Shown here: one piece after another, positions 1 through 11,090 of the stretch
Layout: every line of letters starts with the position of its first letter
How positions within the stretch are numbered: the first letter of the stretch is position 1
Assembly (NCBI RefSeq): GCF_004114535.1
Contig: NZ_LBJC01000005.1
Coordinates: 62,001 to 126,000 of the forward strand
DNA: 64,000 nucleotides
Direction of reading: 5' to 3'
From: Bradyrhizobium nanningense
Lineage (GTDB): Bacteria; Pseudomonadota; Alphaproteobacteria; Rhizobiales; Xanthobacteraceae
Position numbers and translations under genes: made by a program
Notes under the pieces: model-generated
The model's database searches: none
Told to the model about the DNA's origin: nothing
What the model saw: the letters and a program-made list of their open reading frames with translations, nothing else

Positions 1-35
1 CCCGGCGCCTACGATCGGCCCGAAACAACAAGAAT

Positions 36-851
36 ATGGGAACGCCAGCCATGCCGAACCGGCTCGAAACCTACCGCGTCGAGGCCTACAACACCGCAAA
101 ACAATCCGAAAACAAGATGCATGACGACAAAGTGGCGCGCCGCTTCGGGTTTTCCGGCGGGCTTGTCCCGGGCGTCGACGTCTTTGCCTACATGATGCAC
201 GTGCCGATCGCGCGCTGGGGCCGCGATTTCCTGAGCTGCGGGCTGGTCGAGGCCCGCTTCATCAAGCCGGTCTATGACGGCGAGACGGCCGATGTCGATG
301 CCACCGAGCATAACGGCTTGCTGACCATCGAGGTGTTCAGCCGCACCGAGCTCTGCGCGACCGGGACGGCCTCGCTGCCGGCGGCTGCGCCGGCGGTGTC
401 GCTCAGCGACTATGTCGCGGTGCCCGCGGTGACCGAGCGCAAGCCGGTGAGCCCTGCGACGTTCGAGACCGGCAAATGGCTGGGGACCACGCCGCGCCGT
501 TGGGCCGGGCAGGATGCGACGGACTATCTCACTGACGTCAGGGAGAACGATCCGATCTTCGCGCGGGAGGGGCTCGGCCATCCCGGCCTGATCCAGCGCG
601 TCATGAACCGGGTGCTGGTCGACAACACCATTCTGGGCCCCTGGATCCACGTCGGCAGCCGCATGCAGCTGCTGTCCGCCGCCCGCGCCGGCGACGAGAT
701 CACCGCGCTGGCCAAGGTCACCGCGAATTACGAGAAGAAAGGCCATCGCTTCGTCGAGCTCGACGCGCTCGTCGTCGCCAACGGCACCACGCCGCTCGCC
801 CACTGCCAGCACACCGCGATCTACCAGCCGCGCGAGCAGGCGGCGGCTTAG
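36..851 (+). CDS. MaoC-like / hotdog-fold acyl dehydratase family protein
   Basis: A 271-residue soluble protein that looks like a double-hotdog protein of the MaoC/FAS1-type dehydratase group. The stretch FGFSGGLVPGV (about residues 37-47) and the length fit this fold, in which enzymes hydrate or dehydrate acyl-CoA-like thioesters. I cannot assign the substrate or point to the catalytic Asp/His pair with certainty. A second ATG 15 bases downstream (MPNRLETY) is an equally good start, and neither has a strong ribosome site. The gene is followed by a dispersed palindromic repeat, and the next gene converges on it, so it does not appear to be in an operon inside the window. Confidence 0.7.
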   Translation: MGTPAMPNRLETYRVEAYNTAKQSENKMHDDKVARRFGFSGGLVPGVDVFAYMMHVPIARWGRDFLSCGLVEARFIKPVYDGETADVDATEHNGLLTIEVFSRTELCATGTASLPAAAPAVSLSDYVAVPAVTERKPVSPATFETGKWLGTTPRRWAGQDATDYLTDVRENDPIFAREGLGHPGLIQRVMNRVLVDNTILGPWIHVGSRMQLLSAARAGDEITALAKVTANYEKKGHRFVELDALVVANGTTPLAHCQHTAIYQPREQAAA

Positions 852-880
852 GGGAGGCAAGCCTGTCACCACAAACGCGA

Positions 881-983
881 TGTCATGCCCCGGCTTGACC
901 GGGGCATCCAGTACGCCGCGGCCCATCCGTGAATTACTGCTGTCTCGGAATACTGGATCGCCCGATCAAGTCGGGCGATGACA
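881..983. repeat. Dispersed palindromic repeat, family A, copy 1
   Basis: About 100 bases with two internal inverted repeats (CCCCGGCTTGACCGGGG and CGCCCGATCAAGTCGGGCG), flanked by TGTCATG and GATGACA. A second copy lies at 10851-10955, near-identical in both arms but different in the middle. It fills the gap between two convergent genes. The form is that of the REP-like intergenic elements common in rhizobial genomes. Confidence 0.85.
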
Positions 984-1028
984 GTTGTGCGTGTGGTGGC
1001 GGCGAGTGACCGTCTGCGAAAGAGTCCC

Positions 1029-3401
1029 TTACGCCGCCTTTGCCTTCGCGTCCTGGATCGCGCGCCACACGCGCTCCGGGGTCAGCGGCATGTCGATGTG
1101 CTTGATGCCGTAATCCGAGAGCGCATCGAGCACGGCGTTCACCACCGTCGACAGGCTGCCGGCGCAGCCGGCTTCGCCGCAGCCCTTGCTGCCGAGCGGG
1201 TTGGTGGTGGCGGGCACCGGATGATCGCCGATCGTCATGTTGGGCACGTCCTCGGCGCGGGGCAGGGCATAGTCCATCAGCGAGCCCGTGATCGGCTGGC
1301 CGCTCTCGTCGTAGCGGATGTGCTCCATGAGCGCTTGCCCGATGCCCTGGACCACGCCGCCATGGAGCTGGCCCGCGACCAGCAGCGGGTTGATCACCGT
1401 GCCGAAATCGTTGACCGCGCTGTAGCGCACGATCTGCACCACGCCGGTCTCCGGGTCGATCTCGACCTCGGCGACATGGCAGCCGTTCGGGAACGCCGAG
1501 GCGATCGGTTCGCTGGTGTGATCGACGTCGAGCGTATCAGGCACGCCCTCCGGCACTTTGCCGTCGTGCAGTTTCTTGGCGAGCTCCATGATGTCGATGC
1601 TGCGATCGGTGCCGGCGATCGTAAAGCTGCCGCCTTCGAATTCGATGTCGGCTTCCGATGCTTCGAGCACATGCGCCGCCGCGCGCTTGCCTTTCTCGAT
1701 GACGAGCTTTGCTGCCCCAACGATGGCCTGGCCGCTCGCAGTGATCGAGCGTGAGCCGCCGGTGCCGTTGCCGGTGTGGACGATGTCGCTGTCGCCCTGC
1801 ACCAGCTTGATGCTTTCGAAGGGAACCCCCAACTGCGCGCTCAGCACCTGCGCGAACGGCGTGGCATGGCCCTGGCCGTAATCGAGCGTGCCGGTGATGA
1901 GCTGCACGGAGCCATCGGGATCGAACACGATCTTGCCGAGTTCGACGCCGGGAGGCGCGGTAACCTCCAGATAGGAGCCGACGGCGATGCCGCGGAGCTT
2001 GCCCGCTTTCCTGCTCTCCTTCTTGCGCTTGGCGAAATTCTCGTGGTCAGAGATTTCGAGCGCCTTGTTGAAGACGGCCTGGAAGTCGCCGCTGTCATAG
2101 GTGACGCCGGAGGAGGCCGGGAACGGCATCTGGTTCGGCTTGATGAAGTTGCGCTTGCGTAGGGTCAGCCGGTTGATGCCCATCTCGTCGGCGGCGCGGT
2201 CGATCAGCCGCTCCATGTAATAGTTCGCCTCGGGCCGGCCGGCGCCGCGATAGGCGCCCATCAGCGTGGTGTTGGTCAGCACCGTCTTGATGTCCACGCA
2301 CATCAGTGGCGTGCGATAGACGCTGGACAAGTTCTTGCCGGTGTTGAGCGAGAGCGGGCTTGGCGCCACGCCCGTGATGTAGGCGCCCAGATTGCCGTAA
2401 CCGGACAGCCTTACGGCGAGGAAATGACCGTCCGCATCGAGAGCCAGCTCGGCATGGATCTTTTGGGCACGGCCGTGACTGTCGGAGAGAAAGCTGGTGG
2501 AGCGCTCGTCGAGCCATTTCACCGGGCGGCCCAGCACCTTGGCCGCGTACAGGATGCACATGTACTCGGGATAGTTGATGTTCTTCATGCCGAAGGAGCC
2601 ACCGACATTGGCGGTGAGGATGCGCACCTTCTCGTTCGGCACTTTCAGGTTCTTGGCGAGATTGGCGCGGTTGCCGGCCACGCCTTGCGTCGGCACCTGC
2701 AGCGTATAGCGCTCGGTCTTCTTGTCGTAAGAGGCAAGGCCGACGCGCGGCTCCATCGAGACCACGGCGACACGGGTGTTCTCGATGTCGATCTTGGTCA
2801 CATGGGCGGCGCTGGCGAAGGCGGCGTTGACCTTGTCCATGTCGCCATAGTGGTAGTCGAGCGCGACATTGTTCGGGATGTGGTCGTAAAGCTGCGGCGC
2901 GCCGGGCTGGGCGGCTTCCTCGGGGTCCGTCACTGCCGGCAGCGGCTCGATGTCGAGCTCGACCGCTTCGGCGGCGTCGCGGGCCTGGGCCAGCGTCTCC
3001 GCCACCACGAAGGCGACGGGATCGCCGACGAAGCGAACCTTGTCGGTCGCCAGCGGCTGGCGGTTGGTCTGGAGCAGGGGCGAGCCGTCGCGGCTCTTCA
3101 GCGGCAGGCCGCAGGTGAAGGGACCGTAGCCGGCGGCGTCGAGATCCTTGCCGGTCCATACGCCCAGCACGCCCGGCATCGCCTTGGCGGCATCAATGCC
3201 GATGCCACGGATGGTGCCATGGGCATGGGTGGAACGGACGACCACGGCATAGGCCTGGCCAGGCAGGTTGAAATCGTCGGTGTAGCGGCCCTTGCCGCGC
3301 ACCAGCGTGTCGTCCTCCTTGCGGCGGACAGGCTGCCCGACGCCATATTTTTGCAGTGCAATAGCGTTTTCGAGCGTGGACGATTTGGTGTGTTCTTGCA
3401 T
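1029..3401 (-). CDS. Xanthine dehydrogenase family, molybdopterin-binding subunit (form II CoxL-like)
   Basis: A 790-residue large subunit of the molybdenum hydroxylase family (CO dehydrogenase / xanthine dehydrogenase). It begins with the usual VGQPVRRKEDDTLVRGKGRYTDD-type entry and keeps a GCGEAG segment near residue 740, where the family has its active-site Glu. Around residue 380 it has AYRGAGR, the signature of form II CoxL-like proteins, not the AYxCSFR loop of true CO dehydrogenases, so CO oxidation should not be assumed. The ORF could extend to 3515, but the ATG at 3401 (MQEHTKSS) matches the family start. No FAD-binding (CoxM) or iron-sulfur (CoxS) partner is seen nearby. The neighbouring ppx/gppA gene is divergent. 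Confidence 0.9.
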   Translation of the reverse strand: MQEHTKSSTLENAIALQKYGVGQPVRRKEDDTLVRGKGRYTDDFNLPGQAYAVVVRSTHAHGTIRGIGIDAAKAMPGVLGVWTGKDLDAAGYGPFTCGLPLKSRDGSPLLQTNRQPLATDKVRFVGDPVAFVVAETLAQARDAAEAVELDIEPLPAVTDPEEAAQPGAPQLYDHIPNNVALDYHYGDMDKVNAAFASAAHVTKIDIENTRVAVVSMEPRVGLASYDKKTERYTLQVPTQGVAGNRANLAKNLKVPNEKVRILTANVGGSFGMKNINYPEYMCILYAAKVLGRPVKWLDERSTSFLSDSHGRAQKIHAELALDADGHFLAVRLSGYGNLGAYITGVAPSPLSLNTGKNLSSVYRTPLMCVDIKTVLTNTTLMGAYRGAGRPEANYYMERLIDRAADEMGINRLTLRKRNFIKPNQMPFPASSGVTYDSGDFQAVFNKALEISDHENFAKRKKESRKAGKLRGIAVGSYLEVTAPPGVELGKIVFDPDGSVQLITGTLDYGQGHATPFAQVLSAQLGVPFESIKLVQGDSDIVHTGNGTGGSRSITASGQAIVGAAKLVIEKGKRAAAHVLEASEADIEFEGGSFTIAGTDRSIDIMELAKKLHDGKVPEGVPDTLDVDHTSEPIASAFPNGCHVAEVEIDPETGVVQIVRYSAVNDFGTVINPLLVAGQLHGGVVQGIGQALMEHIRYDESGQPITGSLMDYALPRAEDVPNMTIGDHPVPATTNPLGSKGCGEAGCAGSLSTVVNAVLDALSDYGIKHIDMPLTPERVWRAIQDAKAKAA

Positions 3402-3610
3402 GGAATTGACCTGAAAAGCCGGCATTTGCGCATTTTCGCGGCAGCGGGGCACCGGACTCCCTTGAGATAACCCACGACCCCGTTCACGACAACGCACGAA
3501 TGGACATGGTCCCATGTGATGCGTTGTTGCGCATACCCGCCGCGCTGCTAATGTTTCAGGCGAAAAAGCAATTCCAGACCGGCCCGACCGGCCGCGGAAA
3601 GACAGTTTGT

Positions 3611-4684
3611 ATGAATGACCACACGCGGCTCCGCGACGGCCATGCGCCGCACGGTGAGCTGGAGGGGTCGATGGCGGCGGTGGCGTTGGCCACCGAACCG
3701 GCCGTCGGCGCGCAGGCGCCGGGAACCGGCGTCTATGCGGCGCTGGACCTCGGCACCAACAATTGCAGGCTGCTGATCGCCTGTCCGACCCAGGACGGCT
3801 TTCGCGTCGTCGATTCCTTCTCGCGCATCATCCGGCTCGGGGAAGGAGTCTCGGCGACCGGTTGCATCAGCGAGGCCGCGATCGAGCGCGCCATCGCCGC
3901 GCTCAGCATCTGCCGCGACAAGATCAACATGCGGAAAGCACGCCGGCTGCGGCTGATCGCAACCGAAGCCTGCCGCGCGGCCTCGAATGCGGAGGGTTTC
4001 CGCAGCCGGGTGGCGGCCGAGACCGGCATCGAGCTCGAGGTGATCGACCGCGAGACCGAGGCCGCGCTCGCGGTGCTCGGCTGCTCGCCGCTGGTCGACC
4101 CGAGGGGTCGGGGCGCAATCCTGTTCGACATCGGCGGCGGCTCGACCGAGCTGGTGCGGATCGAGCGCGACGGCGAAAATCCGGAGCCGCGCATCAAAGC
4201 CTGGATGTCGATCCCCTATGGTGTCGTCACGCTCGCCGAGCAGTTCGGCGGACGCGACGTGACGCCGGAGATCTACGCGGCGATGGAGCAGGAGGTCGCG
4301 AACCACGTCGCGCCGTTTGCGGAAGAGCATGGCGGCGATCTCGCCGACATGCACCTGCTCGGCACCTCGGGCACGGTGACGACGCTCGCCGGTATCCATC
4401 TCAACCTCGCGCGCTACGACCGCCGCCGCATCGACAGCATCTGGATGAACGATTCCGACATCACCGCGACCATCAACAAGCTGCTCGGCATGAGCTACGA
4501 GGAGCGCGCGTCCAACAACTGCATCAGCGTCGAGCGCGCCGATCTCGTGCTCGCCGGCTGTGCCATCCTCGATGCCATCCGCCGCGCCTTTCCGCTGCCG
4601 CGCCTGCGCGTCGCCGACCGGGGCCTGCGCGAAGGCATGCTGGTCGAAATGATGCGCGAGGACGGCGCGCTCAGGAGCTGGTGA
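3611..4684 (+). CDS. Ppx/GppA phosphatase family protein
   Basis: A 357-residue exopolyphosphatase / guanosine pentaphosphate phosphatase family protein with an actin-like ATPase fold. The two phosphate-binding loops are visible: [12 protein letters not shown] (about residues 43-54) and [11 protein letters not shown] (about 171-181). Members remove terminal phosphates from polyphosphate or pppGpp, and the sequence alone does not say which. The open frame reaches back to 3500, but the ATG at 3611 ([10 protein letters not shown]) is the more likely start because the upstream part lies in the divergent promoter region. rlmE starts 1 base after its stop, so the two are almost surely cotranscribed, an arrangement often seen in alphaproteobacteria. 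Confidence 0.9.
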   Translation: MNDHTRLRDGHAPHGELEGSMAAVALATEPAVGAQAPGTGVYAALDLGTNNCRLLIACPTQDGFRVVDSFSRIIRLGEGVSATGCISEAAIERAIAALSICRDKINMRKARRLRLIATEACRAASNAEGFRSRVAAETGIELEVIDRETEAALAVLGCSPLVDPRGRGAILFDIGGGSTELVRIERDGENPEPRIKAWMSIPYGVVTLAEQFGGRDVTPEIYAAMEQEVANHVAPFAEEHGGDLADMHLLGTSGTVTTLAGIHLNLARYDRRRIDSIWMNDSDITATINKLLGMSYEERASNNCISVERADLVLAGCAILDAIRRAFPLPRLRVADRGLREGMLVEMMREDGALRSW

Positions 4685-4685
4685 G

Positions 4686-5393
4686 ATGGCCAAGGACACC
4701 ACCGGCCGCCTGCACGTCCAGGTCAAGACCGGCGGCAAGCGCAAATTGTCGTCGAAGCTCTGGCTGGAGCGGCAGCTCAACGATCCCTATGTCGCCAAGG
4801 CCAAGGCGGCGGGCTATCGCTCGCGCGCCGCATTCAAGCTCTTGGAGATGGACGACAAGTTCCGGCTCTTGAAGCCGGGCATGGCCGTGGTCGATCTCGG
4901 CGCCGCGCCCGGCGGTTGGAGCCAGATCGCCGCCAAGCGCGTCGGCTCCACGGAAGGCAAGGGCAAGGTCGTCGCGATCGATCTGCTCGAGATGCCCGAG
5001 ATTCCCGGTGTCGATTTCGCGCAGCTGGATTTCATGGACAACGACGCGCCCGAAAAGCTTACCGCGATGCTGGGCGGCGGCGCCGACGTCGTGATGTCCG
5101 ACATGGCCGCCAACACCACCGGCCACCGCAAGACCGACCAGCTCCGCATCGTCGGCCTGGTCGAGACCGCGGCGGCGTTTGCCTGCGACGTGCTCAAGCC
5201 CGGCGGCACCTTCCTGGCAAAAACCTTCCAGAGCGGAGCCGACGCCGATCTGCTCGCCCAGCTCAAGCGCGACTTCGCCACGGTGCGCCACGTCAAGCCC
5301 GCCGCGAGCCGGCAGGATTCCTCGGAACGCTACGTGCTGGCGACGGGGTTTCGTGGTGAGGCAGCGAAGGATGAGCGGCCCAGCTCGCATTGA
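4686..5393 (+). CDS. rlmE: RlmE family 23S rRNA 2'-O-methyltransferase
   Basis: A 235-residue FtsJ/RrmJ-type enzyme that methylates the 2'-hydroxyl of U2552 in 23S rRNA using S-adenosylmethionine. The catalytic K-D-K-E set can be read in order: Lys in YRSRAAFKL (about residue 49), Asp in MSDMAAN (about 138), Lys in FLAKTF (about 178) and Glu in SSERYVL (about 212). The SAM loop [13 protein letters not shown] sits at about 67-79. Length and all motifs are normal for the family. It follows the Ppx/GppA gene by one base. Confidence 0.95.
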   Translation: MAKDTTGRLHVQVKTGGKRKLSSKLWLERQLNDPYVAKAKAAGYRSRAAFKLLEMDDKFRLLKPGMAVVDLGAAPGGWSQIAAKRVGSTEGKGKVVAIDLLEMPEIPGVDFAQLDFMDNDAPEKLTAMLGGGADVVMSDMAANTTGHRKTDQLRIVGLVETAAAFACDVLKPGGTFLAKTFQSGADADLLAQLKRDFATVRHVKPAASRQDSSERYVLATGFRGEAAKDERPSSH

Positions 5394-5517
5394 CGTGGCG
5401 CGCCCTTCAGGGCCGCTGAGGCCTCCCATCCGGCATGCTCGCAGCGTTGACCGACGGGTTTCCGCCGGCAGCCTTGTCGTCTTGCCATCACGCGGGGCCG
5501 CGCTGGAGCGACAGTGC

Positions 5518-6216
5518 CTACGCGACCTTCTTCTCGAAGCTCGCGAACACGCTGAGCTTCAACCATGTTCGCAGGTCGGCAGCCAGCTTGCTGTTGCCTG
5601 TCAGAACGAACCGACCATCATCGGCCATTTGCACCACGGTCCTGAAACCGAGCCATATCTCGGTCATCGATTGCAGATCAGTCGTCACGTAGAGATCGAC
5701 ATCGAACCCTGGATTGACGAGGCAGAGATCAACATCTCTGTTCGGCTCCACGATCAGCCAATAGTTGCGCTCTGAGACCGGCCTGTCCTTGAAAATGAAC
5801 TGGATGGTGTTGCGGCGTGCTGGCATGGGGTCGGTATCTATGTTTCGCCTGATGTCCCACATCAGCAGATTGGGATCGAGGTTCTTCAACGTTGCTTCCG
5901 TCGTCACCCATCTATGGCCCCATACGCCGATCGCTTCGATGATGGGACGTAGCTCCGTTCCCGCTTCAGTGAGACGATATTCGTGTCCGCCAGACTCGCG
6001 CTCGGTGGCGATGCGCGTGACGATGCCGGCGGCCTCGAGTTCTTTCAGCCGCTTGGAGAGGAGAGCGGGCGACATGCTCGGCACACCGCGGCGCAGCTCA
6101 TTGAAGCGGGTCGAACCCATTACGAGCTCCCGCAAGACGAGCAGCGTCCAGCGCGAGCAGATGATCTCAGCTGCCATCGAAACGGGGCAGAACTGATTGT
6201 AACCGCCGTCCGACAT
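5518..6216 (-). CDS. HxlR family winged-helix transcriptional regulator
   Basis: A 232-residue regulator. Residues 8-105 are an HxlR winged helix, with the conserved N-terminal Cys (FCPVSMAAEII) and the family stretch FNELRRGVPSMSPALLSKRLKELE. The C-terminal half is an extra domain rich in charged strands that I do not recognise; plain HxlR proteins are about 110-150 residues. It is divergent from a methyltransferase gene, and the 188-base gap holds a strong inverted repeat (6279-6321) that is a good candidate for its operator. HxlR regulators often respond to electrophiles or aldehydes, but no ligand can be read here. Confidence 0.9.
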   Translation of the reverse strand: MSDGGYNQFCPVSMAAEIICSRWTLLVLRELVMGSTRFNELRRGVPSMSPALLSKRLKELEAAGIVTRIATERESGGHEYRLTEAGTELRPIIEAIGVWGHRWVTTEATLKNLDPNLLMWDIRRNIDTDPMPARRNTIQFIFKDRPVSERNYWLIVEPNRDVDLCLVNPGFDVDLYVTTDLQSMTEIWLGFRTVVQMADDGRFVLTGNSKLAADLRTWLKLSVFASFEKKVA

Positions 6217-6278
6217 TCGAACGCCTCCCTTTCGTCGCCTCCGAAGGCCGGGAGGTTAAGAGCGATCCCACACACTGG

Positions 6279-6321
6279 CCAGTTCAGAATCTGTACCGCT
6301 CAGATTCAGATTCAGAACTGG
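6279..6321. promoter_or_regulatory. 15-bp inverted repeat, candidate HxlR operator
   Basis: The left arm CCAGTTCAGAATCTG (6279-6293) and right arm CAGATTCAGAACTGG (6307-6321) are reverse complements with one mismatch, 13 bases apart. They lie between the divergent HxlR regulator and the methyltransferase. The symmetry and position suggest an operator for the winged-helix dimer; binding is inferred. Confidence 0.6.
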
Positions 6322-6404
6322 ATGCTTCGCGGGTGCCAGGAGAGTCTGCGGCCCGTTGGTGAAACCGGGCCGATTTCCGGCAGGTTCCCGAAAAGGAGAT
6401 GACC

Positions 6405-7220
6405 ATGTCAGTGGCGACGCTACCCTTGGACTATACTGCCATCAAGCAACGACAGCGCACCGTCTGGTCGGCGGGTGACTATGCGATGATCGGGACGACA
6501 CTTCAGATCGTCGGCGAGAGGCTCTGCGAGGCCGTCGATCTGCGGGCCGGAAGCCGCGTGCTCGACGTCGCCGCTGGTAACGGGAACGCGACGCTCGCCG
6601 CGGCCCGACGCTTTGCTGAGGTCACATCCACCGACTACGTGAGCGCTCTGCTCGAGCGGGGTAAGGAGCGCGCCGCGGCAGAGCGTCTCGCCGTCACTTT
6701 CCGGGAAGCTGATGCGGAGGCGCTCCCGTTCGATGACGGCAGCTTTGACGCGGTATTATCCACCTTCGGCGTGATGTTCACTCCCGACCAGGAGAAAGCG
6801 GCCGCCGAGCTGGTTCGCGTGGTGCGCCGAGGCGGGAAGATCGGGCTCGCCAACTGGACGCCGGAGGGTTTCATCGGTCAGCTCCTCAGGCTCGTCGGGA
6901 AGTACGCGCCTCCGCCTTCCGGGATAAGGCCGCCGACCCTGTGGGGCACCGCGGCGCGGCTTGGCGAGCTGTTTTCCGGACACCAAGTCAGCGTCTCGGA
7001 GCAGACCTTCACCTTCCGCTATCAGTCCCCAGAACATTGGCTTCATGTCTTTCGTTCGTTTTACGGCCCCACCAATCGCGCGTTCGCCGCGCTTGAGGCC
7101 GACAAGGCAGCTGGCTTGGAGGCGGACATTCTGGATCTGCTCGAGAAGTCGAACTGGGCTGGCCCCGATGGCCTCGTCGTCCCCAGCACCTACCTGGAAG
7201 TGGTGATCACGACAGCGTGA
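6405..7220 (+). CDS. Class I SAM-dependent methyltransferase
   Basis: A 271-residue UbiE-like small-molecule methyltransferase. The SAM-binding motif VLDVAAGNGNATL is near residue 50, and DADALPF-like and FDAVLSTFGVMF motifs follow near 105-125. An ATG exists at 6399, but AAGGAG ends directly against it, whereas the ATG at 6405 (MSVATLPL) is 6 bases from that site and is the better start. The gene is divergent from the HxlR regulator and shares the inverted-repeat region, so HxlR control is likely. The substrate is unknown. Confidence 0.88.
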   Translation: MSVATLPLDYTAIKQRQRTVWSAGDYAMIGTTLQIVGERLCEAVDLRAGSRVLDVAAGNGNATLAAARRFAEVTSTDYVSALLERGKERAAAERLAVTFREADAEALPFDDGSFDAVLSTFGVMFTPDQEKAAAELVRVVRRGGKIGLANWTPEGFIGQLLRLVGKYAPPPSGIRPPTLWGTAARLGELFSGHQVSVSEQTFTFRYQSPEHWLHVFRSFYGPTNRAFAALEADKAAGLEADILDLLEKSNWAGPDGLVVPSTYLEVVITTA

Positions 7221-7278
7221 GAGCGCAATGAGGAGCGGGGGGCGGCCGCGAAATGCCTGGGTTCAGGAGGCTTTATCC

Positions 7279-7295
7279 TGCGAAAGGATTTCGCA
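7279..7295. terminator. Hairpin between convergent genes
   Basis: A perfect 7-bp stem, TGCGAAA / TTTCGCA, with a 3-base loop. It lies between the stops of the convergent methyltransferase and efflux pump genes. There is no clear T-run, so a bidirectional terminator role is only suggested by position. Confidence 0.3.
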
Positions 7296-7324
7296 AGCAC
7301 CCAGATCAGGAATTAACACTGAGC

Positions 7325-8815
7325 TCACCCCAGCCGCTGATCCCTCACGTCCTGCGTATCCTCGGTCGCCGTCTTGACGGCGGCGTTGGCCGCCCTCTTC
7401 GCGGCGCCCTTGCGGCTCGCGATCTCCACAGCCTTGCGGCCGGAGATCTCGTGGCCGGCATCAACGGGCATCTGCCAGAAGAACCAGCTCGAGGCCGCCG
7501 AGGTCAGCGCGACCACGACGAAGGCCGGCGCAAACATTGTGGCGTCGATCTCGCTGACATGGTGGACCCACATCGTCGTTTCCACGCACGCCGCGCCGAC
7601 CGCGACGCCCGCGGAGACGGCGAGCTGCTGGTTGACGCTGACGAGCGTAGTGGCGCGGCTCATCTGCCCGGTCTCGACGTCGGCATAGGCGACCGTGTTG
7701 ATCGCGGTGAATTCCAACGAGCGGAAGAAGCCGCCGACCACCAGGATCACCATGATGATGAGCAGCGGCGTCGTCACCGTGAACAGCGCGCAGACGGCGA
7801 GGAAGAACGCGCTGACGATCGCGTTCACCGTCATCAGATTGCGGAAGCCGAAGGTGCGGATGAGGCGTGCCGCCAGCGTCTTCATGCCCATCGCGCCGAG
7901 CGAGGAGGCGAAGGTGACGAGGCCGGAATGGAATGGGGAGAGGCCGAAGCCGATCTGCATCAGCAGCGGAAGCAGGAACGGCAGCGCGCCGATGCCGAGC
8001 CGGAACATGAAGCCGCCGAACACGGCCGCGCGCAGGGTCGGCAGCCTCAGGAGCGAGAAATCCAGCACCGGCGACCCCGTGCGCCGGGCGTGCAGGACAT
8101 ACAGCGTCATCGAGATCGCGCCGCCCACGACCAGCGCGGCCACCGTGCTCCAGGGCAGGAGGTTGAGCCCGGCCACCGAGAGGCCGAACGCGATGCCGGC
8201 AAGCCCGATACCCGCGAGGACCATGCCGTAGAGATCGAACGGCTCCTGGGTCTCGCTCTTGATGGGATCGATGAAGCGCAGCGCCATGAAGATGCCGAGC
8301 AGCCCGATCGGAATGTTGATCAGGAAGATCCAGTGCCAGGAGGCGTAGGTGGTGATGAAGCCGCCGAGCGGCGGGCCGATCACCGGACCTATGAGAGCAG
8401 GGACCGTCACCCAGGCCATGGCGTTGACCAGCGCGCTCTTGTCCACCGAGCGCAGCAGCACGAGGCGCCCGACCGGGGTCATCATTGCCCCGCCCATGCC
8501 TTGCAGGATGCGCGCGAACACGAAATCGGTCACCGAGGAGGAGAGCGCGCAGCCGACCGAGCCCACCATGAACACGCCGACCGCGATCGCGAACACCATC
8601 CGCGCTCCGAACCGGTCGGCGGTCCATCCGCTCGCTGGAATGAACACCGCGAGCGACAGCAGATAGGAGGTGATCGCGAGCTTCAGCGTCAGCGGACTGG
8701 TGCCGATGTCGGCCGCGATCGCCGGCAGCGAGGTGGCGATGACCGTCGAGTCCATGTTCTCCATAAAGAGAGCAGTGGCCACGATCAGCGGAATGACGCG
8801 TTGCTTGTCGACCAT
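7325..8815 (-). CDS. DHA2 family MFS efflux transporter (EmrB/QacA type)
   Basis: A 496-residue integral inner-membrane protein with about 14 hydrophobic segments, as expected for the drug:H+ antiporter-2 family. Family motifs include MDSTVIATSLPAIAADI in helix 1 and a PLGGFITTYASWHWIFLINIPIG-type region in the middle. It probably expels a toxic organic compound using the proton gradient; the substrate is unknown. The frame stays open to 8905, but the ATG at 8815 (MVDKQRVIPLIV) places helix 1 correctly. No EmrA-like membrane fusion partner is adjacent. Confidence 0.9.
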   Translation of the reverse strand: MVDKQRVIPLIVATALFMENMDSTVIATSLPAIAADIGTSPLTLKLAITSYLLSLAVFIPASGWTADRFGARMVFAIAVGVFMVGSVGCALSSSVTDFVFARILQGMGGAMMTPVGRLVLLRSVDKSALVNAMAWVTVPALIGPVIGPPLGGFITTYASWHWIFLINIPIGLLGIFMALRFIDPIKSETQEPFDLYGMVLAGIGLAGIAFGLSVAGLNLLPWSTVAALVVGGAISMTLYVLHARRTGSPVLDFSLLRLPTLRAAVFGGFMFRLGIGALPFLLPLLMQIGFGLSPFHSGLVTFASSLGAMGMKTLAARLIRTFGFRNLMTVNAIVSAFFLAVCALFTVTTPLLIIMVILVVGGFFRSLEFTAINTVAYADVETGQMSRATTLVSVNQQLAVSAGVAVGAACVETTMWVHHVSEIDATMFAPAFVVVALTSAASSWFFWQMPVDAGHEISGRKAVEIASRKGAAKRAANAAVKTATEDTQDVRDQRLG

Positions 8816-10792
<1,977 letters not shown>

Positions 10793-10806
10793 TCGCCGCT
10801 CTTTGA

Positions 10807-10822
10807 CACGCGCGAGCGCGTG
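10807..10822 (+). terminator. Hairpin after guaB
   Basis: A perfect CACGCG / CGCGTG stem with a 4-base loop, 14 bases after the guaB stop. Only a short TTT follows, so its terminator activity is uncertain. Confidence 0.35.
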
Positions 10823-10850
10823 GACTTTGGCGCGCTTGCCTCAACAACGG

Positions 10851-10955
10851 TGTCATGCCCCGGCTTGACCGGGGCATCCAGTACGCCGCGGCCTCTCGGC
10901 TCAATCACGACTGTCTCTGGAATACTGGATCGCCCGATCAAGTCGGGCGATGACA
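10851..10955. repeat. Dispersed palindromic repeat, family A, copy 2
   Basis: The second copy of the element at 881-983. The outer arms (TGTCATGCCCCGGCTTGACC and GATCAAGTCGGGCGATGACA) match exactly, while about 25 bases in the centre differ. It sits downstream of guaB. Confidence 0.85.
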
Positions 10956-10987
10956 GCGGGTGTGTGGCGTGCACGCGCCACAAACTC

Positions 10988-11072
10988 GTCATTGCGAGGA
11001 GCTCTTGCGACGAAGCAATCCAGACCTTTTTGGTTGACGCGACTGGATTGCTTCGCTTCGCTCGCAATGACA
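10988..11072. repeat. Dispersed palindromic repeat, family B, copy 1
   Basis: An 85-base element starting GTCATTGCGAGGAGC and ending GCTCGCAATGAC. The internal inverted pair is GACGAAGCAATCCAG / CTGGATTGCTTCG. A second copy is at 17138-17222. It ends about 19 bases before the start of the following oxidoreductase, so it lies in that gene's leader. Confidence 0.85.
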
Positions 11073-11090
11073 GAGAAAGTGGAGGAAGCC

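Noticed and set aside
2424-3470. Open frame opposite the CoxL-like gene
   Set aside because: Antisense shadow; the minus strand carries all molybdenum hydroxylase motifs.
3548-4780. 410-codon frame opposite the Ppx/GppA gene
   Set aside because: Antisense shadow with no ribosome site; the plus strand has both phosphate-binding loops.
10950-11090. N-terminal extension of the NADPH oxidoreductase
   Set aside because: It is the translation of a dispersed repeat. GGAGGA and the family start are at 11091.
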